Assembly: GCA_037447655.1 (NCBI GenBank)
Contig: JBBHKE010001948.1
Coordinates: forward strand, 166,187 to 230,186
Direction of reading: 5' to 3'
DNA length: 64,000 nucleotides
From: Zygnema cylindricum
Taxonomy: Eukaryota > Streptophyta > Zygnematophyceae > Zygnematales > Zygnemataceae
The notes under the pieces were generated by a model. The model was given only the letters and a program-made list of their open reading frames with translations. It searched no databases and had not been told where the DNA came from. Both the position numbers and the translations under genes were made by a program. This document shows, piece after piece, positions 1-15,580 of the stretch (the stretch's first letter is position 1; each line of letters begins with the position of its first letter).

Positions 1-4588
<4,588 letters not shown>

Positions 4589-5261
4589 GGGCTGGAGCAA
4601 TGTTATTCTACACAGAAACGCTGGACCCGGATTTGCCTTTTTGCGTTGCTTTCTGTCGTTGACTGTCACCCGCACGAGAGCAATATACTGGATTTAGATT
4701 AAGCGTGTCCACGTAAGCATATTTGACAGCGACGGCGACGGCGACGGAAAACTTGAGGCGAAAGGGCCTTCAGTCACATGTATCATGTTAACAGTACGGC
4801 CACTCGTTGCAACAGGTGACGCCCAAATAGTTCGGACGTGGAATTTTCGGACGTCGTTGTGCTTTTGGATGATGTCATCGTCACTTTCGTACTTTTGAGA
4901 TTTCGTAGAGTTAATTTAAATTGTACACCTTCAGACAGTACAATAATTTTTATTTAGTACTGTAAATTTTGACGCATGGTAATCGAAAAACTTCACAGTG
5001 TATCGCTATTAGTGTTAGCCAGAGGTCGCAAAAGTCAAAAAAATTCATACCCGAAACCGACCGTTTTTTTTTTTTCAAAATCTGAGTAACCGACGCCCGA
5101 CCGAGTTTTGTCACGCTCCAAAATTGTTAACCGTTAACCGACCGTCGTTTACGAAAAAAATAAATAACCGAATCTTGATTTTTCGCGACTAACCGTGCCC
5201 GCCCGTAACCGAAAAAGTACAAAATTAGTCAATGTACGACGGAATAAGCCAATAATTACAA

Positions 5262-5452
5262 TTTGTCGCGTTCCCCAAGATTTGCGAAATGAATACTATA
5301 CTACCGTGTCAGATTTGCGACGCTTTGTCGCGTTCCCTAAGATTTTCGAAATGAATAGTGTACTCGTGTCAGATTTGCGACGCTTTGTCGCGTTCCCTTT
5401 GATTTGCGAAATAAATAGCTTACTACAGTACCGTGTCAGATTTGCGACGCTA
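5262..5452. repeat. 60-bp tandem repeat inside hAT copy 1
   Basis: Three units of about 60 bp, each with GTCGCGTTCCC, a GCGAAATGAATAG-like core and GTGTCAGATTTGCGACGCT. The second hAT copy (from 37885) carries about one unit in the opposite orientation. Confidence 0.8.
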
Positions 5453-5549
5453 ATCATGATGTCACGTACTTCCACGATGCCAAAGAGTACAAAGTACATG
5501 AATGTTGGATTATCTTTTTGTAAGATTCGCGAAATGAATAGTGTTAGTA

Positions 5550-5746
5550 CACCGCCAATCGCTATTAGAGTCAAGGATTAAATAGCGTCAAAAAACAATT
5601 AGCGTTATTGATTCTAATTTAGTACCTGAGACGTGGCAAATTATGGTCCACGTACTTAAATAGCGTTATTAATTGTATTTCAGGTTTTTTTTTTTGAAAA
5701 AAGGGCACCGAATTGGCGTTATATACTCTAATAGCGATTGGCGGTG
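5550..5746. mobile_element. TA-flanked MITE, 197 bp, inside hAT copy 1
   Basis: Ends CACCGCCAATCGCTATTAG and CTAATAGCGATTGGCGGTG are perfect inverted repeats and are flanked by TA at 5548-5549 and 5747-5748. It looks like an internally deleted member of the roughly 520-560 bp family found at 38227 and 62337. Confidence 0.9.
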
Positions 5747-6030
5747 TACCGTGTCAGATTTGCGACGCTAATCATGATGCCACGTACTTCCACAATACCA
5801 AAAGTACAAAGAACAATAATGTTGGAAAAAAAAGTACAATTTTTTTTTTTCCTGGTTTTTTGTTTGACCGACCGTAACTGACCGTTTTTTTTTTCTATGA
5901 TGAGTCAACCGACCGTAACCGCCCGACCCCCAAAATTTGGCAACCGAATCCGTTCCGGATCCGGCGCGGGCGGTCGGTTAACGGTCGGTCACGGTTTCGG
6001 TTGACCGTTTGCGACCTCTGGTGTTAGCTA

Positions 6031-7731
6031 GTGTTGGGTATCGAGGACCGTTTCCCGATATTCGATATATATCGAATTTCAGATATCCGATAATCGATAT
6101 ATCGCTTCGATATATCGAATTTCAAATTATCGTGATATATTGCCGATATATCTCCAATATATCGTATCGTCAATATATCGAAGCGAAAAAAAAAAAAAAA
6201 AAAAATCCGACAGGTTTTCAAAGTCTCGTGACTTCGGACAAAGTGACTGTAAAATCTTTGCCGGAAAGAAATACGGTTTTTTCCTGAAAGTCAGCAGAGT
6301 GAAGGAGATCTATGAGGTACATTGACGAGGTACACTTGTGAAGTACACGTACGTCATACGCAGGTACGATTTTCCAGACGAAAAAGGTCGGTTTCCAGAT
6401 ATTTGATGATTTTTAAGATTTGGTAGTCAGCTTACGTGGAACCACTCATAGCAGAACACGTATGTAAAACTTTTTGACAAAAGATACGCGATGTACCCGA
6501 GGCCTCTGTAATACATAAATTTTGCTGTCCGTACTATTACAGAGACCTCCTCGTGTAACCATACCCCAAATAATTAATCATTACAATTTCAGAATTAGTA
6601 CTTTTTTGTCGGTTACATTTTGCGGCGTCTACATTTAAGTCACGGAACGAAAATCACGGCGTACGTGGCGCATTAGACAATTTGACTTTTTCGCTAAAAT
6701 AGCATATTATATAAAAAAATAAACAAATAAAATTTAAAAAATACTATATATCGCTATGGTTTATGTAGGTCTCGGTACGATATATCGAGGATCCTGCTCG
6801 ATCGATATTCGATATATATAATATCGAGATTATCGCGATATGAATTTACCCGATACCCAACACTAGCTATTAGTGCTATTAGTGCTAACACTAGTGTTGG
6901 GTATCGGGTAAATTCATATCGCGATAATCTCGATATTCGATATATTGAATATCGATCGAGCAGGATCCTCGATATATCGTACCGAGACCAACATAAACCA
7001 TAGCGATATATATCGCGATATATAGTATTTTTTAAATTTATTTTTTTTATTTTTTTATATAATATGTTATTTTACCGAAAAAGTCAAATTGTCTAATGCG
7101 CCACGTACGCCGTGATTTTCGTTCCGTGACTTAAATGTAGACGCCGCAAAATGTAACCGACAAAAAAGTACTAATTCTGAAATTGTAATGATTAATTATT
7201 TGGGGTATGGTTACACGAGGAGGTCTCTGTAATAGTACGGACAGCAAAATTTATGTATTACAGAGGCCTCGGGTACATCGCGTATCTTTTGTCAAAAAGT
7301 TTTACATACGTGTTCTGATATGAGTGGTTCGTAAGCTGACTACCAAATCTCAAAAATCATCGAATATCTGGAAACCACCCTTTTCGTCTGGAAAATCGTA
7401 CCTGCGTATGACGTTCGTGTACTTCACAAGTGTACCTCATCAATGTACCTCAGAGATCTCCTTCACTCTGCTGACTTTAAGGAAAAAACCGTATTTCTTT
7501 CCGGCAAAGATTTTACAGTCACTTTGTCCGAAGTCACGAGACTTTGAAAACCTGTGGGATTTTTTATTTTTTTTTTAGCTTCGATATATTGACGATACGA
7601 TATATCGTAGATATATCGGCGATATATCACAGTAATTTGAAATTCGATATATCGAAGCGATATATCGATTATTGGGTACCTGATATTCGATATATATCGA
7701 ATATCGGAAAACGGTCTTCGATTCCCAACAC
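6031..7731. repeat. large inverted repeat: two GTGTTGGGTATCG elements arm to arm
   Basis: The left arm 6031-6863 and right arm 6894-7731 are near-identical reverse complements with a 30-bp spacer. Each arm itself begins with GTGTTGGGTATCG-type sequence and ends with its reverse complement, so the structure is two copies of a short inverted-repeat element in opposite orientation. The arms are rich in CGATATATCG near their ends. No protein is encoded; open frames in the arms are mirror images of each other. Confidence 0.9.
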
Positions 7732-7758
7732 TACTCATAGCGATACACGGTGTAATGT

Positions 7759-8146
7759 GTGCGGTAACACCATACTGTACGCGTTTCCAGTTGTTTTCGA
7801 ACAGCTGAGTTTTGGAACTTTCGTACTGTACTTCAGTATTTTTAGAAAAATAACTTTTCTTTTTACTATAGTACTTTAGCAGGCAGAAAAGCAAGAAACG
7901 CAAGGTGAAAACGTTGAAACGTCAAGAAAACGCCAGCTTATTCTTGACGACCGTTTAAACTAATTACTGCGAAATCGCATGTGGACAACTTTCCGTACGG
8001 TGCATTATTTGATTCTTTTTTGTAAAGCAGCCACCGGTTGATAAGTCTTCTATAATTCATATGGCCGAAGGGCAAGAGTTAGAGAGGCTCTATGCCCTCT
8101 CTCTCCCTGGTTTGGTTTAGGCATCAGTTTTATTTGTTAGCAAAGA
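7759..8146. promoter_or_regulatory. 5' flank of the phosphatase gene
   Basis: About 390 bp between the transposon stack and the phosphatase ATG. No clear TATA box was recognised. A CT-rich stretch (CCCTCTCTCTCCC, 8095-8107) lies about 40 bp upstream of the ATG. The ATPase start is 3.5 kb away on the other strand. Confidence 0.3.
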
Positions 8147-11100
8147 ATGGGAGCTTCAGTAGAGAAGATGGCTATGTCGGACTACTGGAGCTCTCTGATT
8201 TTGGCTGTGAAGGATGACGGACAGTGGTGGTCGGAGTTTGCTAATGTTCCATCAACTGTTCCCTTATGGCAGCCTCTCATTATTGCAGCTGTAATAATGT
8301 GGTTAGTTACTGCTCGCATATTGATGCTTACCCGTTTAGTTCGGCGATTCTTACAGCCTGGAATAAAGTTATTGGCCGAACGAGGAGTCGAAACGGTCCT
8401 TTCGGTGCAGGTACACAAGTTTAATTTACAGCAGTTTAAGTTACAGAAGTTCAATTTACAGACCCCGGTCATGTTATTACAGTCCAGTAACGCCAGTAAT
8501 CTTGTTAGCCCTATTACTATATTTTGGTTTTGTAAGTTATACCGTGGACAACTTGTACTGGTAGGACTTTCATTGTACATATATGTTTGCTCTTTTGGTG
8601 AGAGCAGATAAAACACACAGCGCGTCACCCCTCCCCCTCCCCCTCCCCCTCCTTCTCGCCCTTCCCCTTGTGGGGCCAATCAACTGGAGAGCTTGATATT
8701 TTCTGTTTTAAATTGTCACATTTTGAAGGGCTATGCAACTATTTGCTCTTGAAGAATCTTTGCCTTTGAAGTATAGACGCGCCTTTTTTTAGAATCTTCT
8801 TTCACTTTTGGCCTTTTTGTCCTTATCATTCGTGTAGGATAAGGTTATGCTTCCTTTTCAAACCTGTAGCTCCAATCCCCGGTTTCGGTATTTTTGTTTA
8901 AACTACGTTTTTCTCTTGCTCTTTTCAAAATTTGGTAAATGTTATGCTGTACATCATGACTGCGAATGTTCCAAAGTTTGTTTGTCCAGACTGGTTCATG
9001 AAGTTGATCCTTTTTTATTTTAATTTGCTGTGTTTGCAAACCAACTTCGATCAAACATCAATACAATAGTCTGGATAGTGAGGGGGGGAGAGAGGAGGTG
9101 AAGGAGAGACAACTCTCTGTCATTTTTTTTCTTTCGTTCGTTACCCACGGACCAGTGGTGTTGGCTGTAGCTTTATATTGTTAGGCAACAGTATGCAAAT
9201 TTGTTTTTTTTGTTTTTTTTTTTTTTGCTCAAGGCATATACTTTCGTCTGCTATCTGCGAATGACGTCTTGTTTGGATTTTGGAGTCTCTGTATCAAGTC
9301 ACTTTTGATAAACTTTTGTGTTCTGACTTGGAATTATGGTTTGAAGAGGCCACAGGCCTGTAAATTTTCCCGAATTTTAAAGTGCACATGATCTATTTTC
9401 TGATTGATTGTGAAGGTTTTTGGTCACGTGGAACACCACTCCTGTCTTATGCTATGTGAAGCTATTAATGGGCTTATGCAGAATAGCTAATGGTCCTCTT
9501 TGCGTGGGGCTCTCCCTTGTGTATTTGCAGCTATATCGAACTCCTATCTTAGATAAATGTTTTTCCATCATGGCTATGGCTGTCAGCATTGAGTTTTACA
9601 TTTCCTTCTTGCCTCTTTTATTTTGGGTGAGTACTACAATGCTCCCTCCTTATGAAAACTGCAGGCCTAAAACACAAAGCCCGGATGAGAAAGCTTTTTT
9701 GTAAAGCTAAAATTAGTTTTATCGTAATTCACGGATCAATGGCAATCAGAGAATTTTGCAGTTTGAAAGAGCTTTGAGTCTATGGTGGCGTATATCACTG
9801 CACAAAAGCACTGCTTCGGGCATATAGACTAGAGCAGACCTCATAAAATTGGTGGAAATATTTCACGAATTTGTTTTGCTTTTCTTGTGCTATGAGCGTA
9901 GTCAGCCAGTTGCACGTGGTTGAGTTTGTGCCGCAGTGCTGGGCCACAGATGAACCAGTGGAAGTTTGCAATTCAGCTCTGCGTTCTTATGGCACTTTGC
10001 CTCTACATTTGTAACTGTATAAAGGTGAGAGATGTTTCAGTTTATCCTTTTCATGTATCCATGAATTGCAACAAGACTTTGGGCCTAACCAATGTACATG
10101 ATTTTGCATGATAACTAGCGATGTGTGTTATATGACCGCCTGATTTATCGTCCGCGATATCTGTACAAAAACGTATTGAGATCCAAGTCCATTTTTGCGA
10201 TGTATCGTGCATTGTATCTAATCGTATTCTGTCACGATTTTCTTAGCTATGTAAGGTATAATTTTTGGTGTAAAGGACAGGACATGTTGTACATTGATAC
10301 ATCATCACTCCGTACTGACACCAAAAGTAAGATAGATGACATAAAGTATGTTTTGGCGGATTATCAACAGTCAAGGTACAAAACTTTACTAAATCATTGT
10401 ATCTTGGACTGATGTTCCCCGCAAAAAAATGTTTTTTTCCATTGCACACTTCCACAACGTCAATGTGGCAGAAAAGGGCATAACTAAATATTGTCATATC
10501 ACAAAAATATGGCTATATTGCGATGCGATACGTTTTACACGATAATATTGCAGAGTGTAAGCTCTTTTGGCCGCCCATATCGAGTATCGCAAATAGGCCT
10601 GCAATGTGCATCTCATTTATGAAAGACAGTGGACATTGATAATGATATTTCAATAGAAGTGTGATTTTACATCAACAATGGCAAGTTGTAGAAAAATGTC
10701 GTATTCTATGTTTCATGCAATCGCTTGTTTTTTTTGCACATTTTCATTATGGTTCAAATACGATTCTCCTATATTATGCCAGAATAATGTGTATGTAATT
10801 TGTACAGATAAAGTAAAAGTAATATAGACTGTTGGCCAGATAATGTCTTCCTCACCTTGTCTTTCCCCTGTATCAAATTTGCAATGATGTGAATAATCTT
10901 CTTCTGTTGCATGCATGCATGGTTTTTGCTTCTAAGCAGATTTGATTATGATTCTGTCAGTTATAACCAATGTTTGACGAAAGGTTCTCGACTTGCACTC
11001 AAATGTATGTTGTGATGTAAGTCTTAGATGATGGACTGTTAGTTGTGGATTCAATGTCATCCTTCCCTTTGGTATCAGATGCACTCTGTTGTTTCTCCAG

Positions 11101-13692
11101 TTTCTCACATTGAGGGTTCATGAATCGTGACATTGTTGACTCGATTCGCTACTTTTGACACTCTCATCCTCGGATGCAACCAGTTTTATGAAAGTGGTTG
11201 TAGCTGATAAAATGAACCTTTACTGCAGGATCTGGTTTGTTCACCTAGACCCTCCTCACCTCCTGTGAGAAGGATTGCCTTTTCCGGTGCTGAAAAGGCT
11301 AACAGCGTAGAATACGGTTTTCCGTCATCGCACAGCACCAATGTGGTGGCTCTTGCTTTGTGAGTCTCTAAAGTAGAGTAGAAGTAGAAGAATAAAGAAG
11401 AACGAAGAAGAAGAAAAAGAAAAGAAAATAGGAGAAGAAGGAAAAATAAGAGTAGCAAAAGAAAGAAAGTTGTAAGAATCAAAGAATAAAGAAGACAAAT
11501 CAAAGAATTGCAAATGCAGTCTTCAGAGTGCAGAAGCTAGTTGTCTTGGTATGCTATTCTTCTGATGGTTGTTGAGAGGAAGTTTTTTTTGACAGTTTTC
11601 TACTCTTTGTTTGTGTCATTATGTTTTATTAGTATGGTATTTGCTTTATCAGTCTTGGATTTTCTTTTTATGGCGGTGTATCCATATCAGGTTTTTAGTG
11701 CAAGTTCTATGACCACCTTGGGCCATAGATTGTCAAAGAGATAGTTCCATAGGTGGATGAATAGATAAATGGAAAACTCAACAGTCAGTCAATTAATTAG
11801 CAATCAATTTGCTTAGCAAACTGCCCAGGGTTTGACATGTTGGATGCAGGTATCTATTGCAGTTTTGCATTGAGGTGGATATGTTTGCCAACTATCCTTG
11901 GTGTCAATGGGCCATGGCTGCTGCTCTAACCATTGTCTGTGTTTCTGTTATATACGGTATGTGCTTGCCTTCTCTCTTCCTGTATTCTTGGTGTTTTGAG
12001 GCGTTTTTGGACTTCTTTAAGTATGCTTTGTCCAGTTGATGCCGGGATTAAAAGCATGTTTACAGCTGTTTGTACACTATGCCATTCTTTTTTTTGTGTA
12101 TTCAACCCTTCCACTATTTTAACAAGGAAGCGTCTTCTGTTCAATGCAAGTGTAAATGTGGGCCGAAAACAATCAGAAAATTATACACATAGAATTATAC
12201 TTAGTGGCATGATATTCATAACAAATTATGTGCTGCGTTAGTCTGTCAAAAATTTTAAGGCGCTTGGAGAAAGAATGCAGATTTTTTTCGTATTTATGAT
12301 AATCTTCATAGCTGGGTTTTTTTCCAGGGCGCCTTTATCTTGGCATGCACACTTTGGTGGATGTTTTGGGCGGAACCATTATTGGGCTCTTTGTCCCTTT
12401 TCTGTTTCAATTGGTGGATGATTTCATACCCGAGTTTATTGCGACAGGGGAAAATGGTAAGCATCCAGTTACAATAGTCTATACTACCTGGATATGTGAG
12501 GTCGATTGCAAAGCCCACCAGTTTCATTATTTTCCATAATCTTTAGTACCTTTATATGTATGAGGCTGATTGCAAAGAACATCAGTTTAATTTTTTTCCA
12601 ATTGGTGGAGCTGGGTTGCAGTGGTGGGATTTCAATTTTGTCTTGCCTTTGTGATTCTCTATGCATACCCGATGCCAGAATTTCCCACACCAAGCTTCAC
12701 AGATGTGACTGCCTTCAATGGAGCTGTACTGGGAGTAGTAAGTACACTGCCCATTGCTATTAGAATTAATCACTCTTTTTCCAGTGAGTGTTTTTTTGTC
12801 GTAAAATTAGTGTTGGTGACACGAGTTGGTCAAATGGCCCATGATGAGCCAAGTTGCAAAACATAATTCAGTGTAGCTATATCTAATTAAGTGTTCACGC
12901 TAATCATGCATTTAACTCTATTGGTGATTAGTCAACTGCTTAAAGAGTATTGGGACTCTGGGAGGATGGTCTCCGATCTGACATTATTTGTCAACTATTT
13001 TGATGTGGTTTTGGCAGATGGTCGGTTTGCATCATAGCTTTGGCATCTATTATTTTGAAGGTTCTCCTGTCCTCTCTCCTACATCGTCCGGAGACCTATT
13101 ACAACTTTTAAAGAGAGTTCTGGTGGGGTTCCCTGTAGCGTTGGCCATGAAGGTGGTGGGAAAAGCGGTTGCGATTTATGTGCTTCCCCTTCTTGCAACT
13201 ATGGCTGGTATTCCCATCAAGTCAACCGAGTACATAAAGTTTTTAGGGACAGATGTCATGAGCTCCAAGGATCTTCATGCATTGAGCCCCAAATTGGCGG
13301 TTGAGAAGCCTGCGATCTTATTGGATAAAGCTGAAATAAACTTGGTCAAGCTGGTTCAATCTAAGGGAAAGACCCTTAGCTTTACAGATTCAGATCAAAT
13401 AATCGACGATGACCTCCAACCAACGGGATTGACTTTTCGAGGTTCGAGAAACTCGTTGACTGAGGACCGTGACCATTCAGACGACAGGTTGAAAGATGAT
13501 TCTCCTCTACATCCTGTTGGTCAAAACAAAGTTAAAGGTGACAACTGGTTTCCCTTGCGGCGCATTTCTTTTGGATTTAGTGAAGACGATCCTTATGATG
13601 TCGATACAGGTGTTCGATTAATTTCTTATTCAAGCCTAGGATGGTCTGTTGTTGTCCTGGCCCCTACTATCTTTCATTTGTTAGGTGTTTGA
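8147..13692 (+). CDS. LPPD: long-chain-base (sphingosine-1-) phosphate phosphatase, PAP2 family
   Basis: Exons 8147-8410, 9531-9626, 9950-10024, 11229-11359, 11850-11956, 12328-12456, 12622-12737 and 13018-13692 chain in frame to 530 residues. All three PAP2 phosphatase motifs are present: K145-x6-RP (152-153), PSSH at 177-180, and R226-x5-H232-x3-D236 in GRLYLGMHTLVD, with the usual Ser before the Arg replaced by Gly. Several hydrophobic segments (for example FYISFLPLLFW) indicate an ER membrane protein. The C-terminus YDVDTGVRLISYSSLGWSVV is the plant-type ending of sphingoid phosphate phosphatases. Known role: dephosphorylating long-chain base 1-phosphates, so setting sphingolipid signalling levels. 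The first exon starts at the first ATG; further in-frame ATGs at 8168 and 8174 are possible starts. A hydrophilic insert (about residues 375-500) is less conserved. Confidence 0.92.
8413..8462 (+). repeat. 15-bp tandem repeat just after the exon 1 donor
   Basis: Three units of AGTTTAATTTACAG type begin two bases inside intron 1 of the phosphatase. The repeat has no stop codons in the exon 1 frame, so the frame stays open for about 200 bp past the donor. Confidence 0.8.
8622..8652. repeat. (CCCCCT)n microsatellite in phosphatase intron 1
   Basis: Short run of CCCCTC hexamers on the transcribed sense strand. Confidence 0.85.
11365..11500. repeat. GAA-rich tract in phosphatase intron 4
   Basis: Imperfect GAAGAA/AAGAAG purine run starting about 10 bp after the exon 4 donor. 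Confidence 0.8.
12478..12605. repeat. tandem duplication inside phosphatase intron 6
   Basis: Two diverged copies of about 65 bp, both containing GATTGCAAAG followed by CATCAGTTT/CACCAGTTT and TTTTCCA. Each copy supplies a pyrimidine-rich stretch; the second one precedes the used acceptor. Confidence 0.7.
12746..12925. mobile_element. MITE remnant in phosphatase intron 7
   Basis: After TA at 12744-12745 comes CACTGCCCATTGCTATTAG, a diverged left end of the TA-flanked MITE family, 7 bp into the intron. A convincing right end was not found, so the right boundary is approximate. Confidence 0.4.
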
Positions 13693-14416
13693 GAAATATA
13701 AAGTTAAATTTTAAAATAGTATTCGTTGTATTATATTCTTTTGCTTTGATGTCTCGTCAAGTTCATCAGAAATTGGTAGTGGCCTGCTTATTTGAAAGGT
13801 CTTATTCTTCAGTTCCCATTTAAAAGGTCGTCTTCATTCTTTAGTGTTTATGGACTTGAAAGCAATAATTATGTATTGCAGGGGTTTATGTGCAGCCTAC
13901 CCTGCAAAGGTTTATTTCTTCTTATTTTATTTTATGTAAGGCTGCAACTTCAGAAGTTTCTTCTCGTCTAATGCGGACTCTTTGGTTTTTTTTGTGAAAA
14001 TATCACCATATTGCATGTTCTTCTGTCATCTTTATTTGATTAAATTGGAGCAGCTACATGAAGTCGGTTGCCTGAAGCTCATGTCATGTTTAAGCCTCAA
14101 TCCATTTTTTGTCTTTCTGATGCTGCATCTGTTTAAACCTTCGCCGTCACTTTTATGAATTCCTAATGCTGCTGTCTTTGTGTAAGCTATGAGCAATTCA
14201 CGGATCCTTTTCAGGAACTTTTTGTTTGGTTGTATGAATGATTAAAAGTAAAGAGGTATGCGATACAGGATAAAGGGCGTACTGTCGATGACACTCGTTT
14301 CTGGTTCTTTCTGTGTTCTGAAAGTGCGAGCTTTCCGTATGTAAAGGTCGCCCAGCATACTGTTTTAAAAGTTCATCCTGAATAATTGGAGACCCTACAC
14401 GTGGGTTCCTTAGACT
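13693..14416. other. 3' flank of phosphatase, no recognisable feature
   Basis: AT-rich sequence between the phosphatase stop codon and the hAT-like element. It presumably contains the 3' UTR and terminator; no coding signal was recognised. Confidence 0.5.
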
Positions 14417-14424
14417 ATATGCAT

Positions 14425-15377
14425 CATAGTTGTTCAAAACGCATTTTACGCACGATTCGAACGCGCGTACAATACGTAGAAACTGGAGAGGTCGATTTGA
14501 AAAAATCGCAAAAATTGTTAATGATTTTTTGTCCGTACAAATCCGTACATGTTAAAAAAATTGAATTCAACATGTACCGCAGTTTGTACGCTTTCCGTTA
14601 AATGAGCGATAGAAAATTTTAATTATATAAATAATTATCACACATCATGTTCGCATTGGAACATCTACATCAGCTGGTTACGTGACGCTTCCTGAGGGTA
14701 CTGTGAGAATCTATAGGGTCAGGTTCATGTCCTGGGCATTGCCTCCTTTTGGTCAGAATAATATTGTCTGTCTGTCTCAGACTGTCTCAGACTGTCTCAG
14801 ACTATCTGACAGGCAGCCATGGCCTTCTCTCTTTACCTCTCCGAGAGCATGCGACTTCAAAAAAACAAAGTACAGGCCATATGCAGATGACATATTTCGT
14901 CATTCAACATTGCACGACGTAACATGTTAACTAAAAAAAAAAAAACAATCATGTTAAACCAAAAAAGAAATACATATATGTCCTTCATCTATTTTTACTT
15001 TCATGGCGGCTTCTTTCAAAAATTTGAAGAAGAAGTTCGTACACATTTTAAACTTACGGCGCACAAATAGTGTGACGCTGCAACGTCTCTTTTTGAAATT
15101 GTCCGTAGATGTACGATAAAATTCCGTACATATCCGTGAACATTCTGCTCAGTTTACAGGGAAAAAACTCAAAAAGTACCGATACGTGCATCGTATCTTT
15201 TCGTCAACTTCCGTAAAACTACCGTAAAAAACCGTACAGATACCGTAATTTGCTGTACGTTTCCCGTAAATTTCCGTTCAGTTTACAGTTGACGGTTTTT
15301 TGCGATTTTTTCAAAAGTCACGTACAATACGTAGAAACTGTAAAAAATGAAAAAATCACGCGATTTGAACAACTAGG
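14425..15377. mobile_element. hAT-like non-autonomous element upstream of the hydrolase
   Basis: Inverted ends CATAGTTGTTCAAA and TTTGAACAACTAGG are flanked by a perfect 8-bp duplication ATATGCAT (14417-14424 and 15378-15385). Subterminal CGTACAATACGTAGAAACTG occurs near both ends in the same orientation. Many CCGTACA motifs and a TGTCTCAGAC tandem repeat (about 14767-14800) lie inside. No transposase ORF. Confidence 0.82.
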
Positions 15378-15580
15378 ATATGCATGCTGTAAAAGTACAG
15401 TACGCGTATAGTAAGGTGAAAGCACATTATAAGCGTTTGCAATGCTTCGCACATCACATCTATGCTTCTCAGTTTTCACGTCATCGATGTTACTGTAAAT
15501 TCTTCGGTTGCAACTTGCAAGGCTTCTCGGGACTGCTTACATTCTTTCGTCGCTTCAGTAGACATTGGTTCCTGAGTTCC

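Larger units (their letters stand above)
5020..6020. mobile_element. non-autonomous hAT element, copy 1
   Basis: Inverted ends are CAGAGGTCGCAAA and TTTGCGACCTCTG. The element is flanked by a perfect 8-bp duplication GTGTTAGC (5012-5019 and 6021-6028), which is diagnostic of hAT. Subterminal regions carry many ACCGACCG/CCGTAACCG motifs, as expected for transposase binding sites. There is no transposase ORF. It contains a MITE (5550-5746) and internal 60-bp repeats. Confidence 0.88.
4994..7752. mobile_element. outer MITE, host of the nested transposon stack
   Basis: The left end at 4994 reads CACAGTGTATCGCTATTAG. The right end, finishing at 7752, reads CATAGCGATACACGGTG and is followed by TA. 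These are the diverged inverted termini of the TA-flanked MITE family seen elsewhere in the window. Almost everything between them belongs to later insertions (5020-6020 and 6031-7731). TA target duplication plus conserved ends suggests a Tc1/mariner-type (Stowaway-like) MITE; no transposase is present. Confidence 0.55.

Noticed and set aside
6024-7903. Open frames in the palindrome arms (for example DISAIYH.., RYIDY..)
   Set aside because: Identical frames on opposite strands reflect the inverted repeat; no known domain.
11541-11744. Hydrophobic open frame between phosphatase exons 4 and 5
   Set aside because: Phase does not fit exon 4; the exon at 11850-11956 joins in frame and gives the expected YLLQF continuation.
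15380-15580. Upstream ATG extension of the hydrolase
   Set aside because: Not used in the model because the ATG lies in a transposon target duplication and the ATG at 15581 starts a typical transit peptide; kept as a finding.
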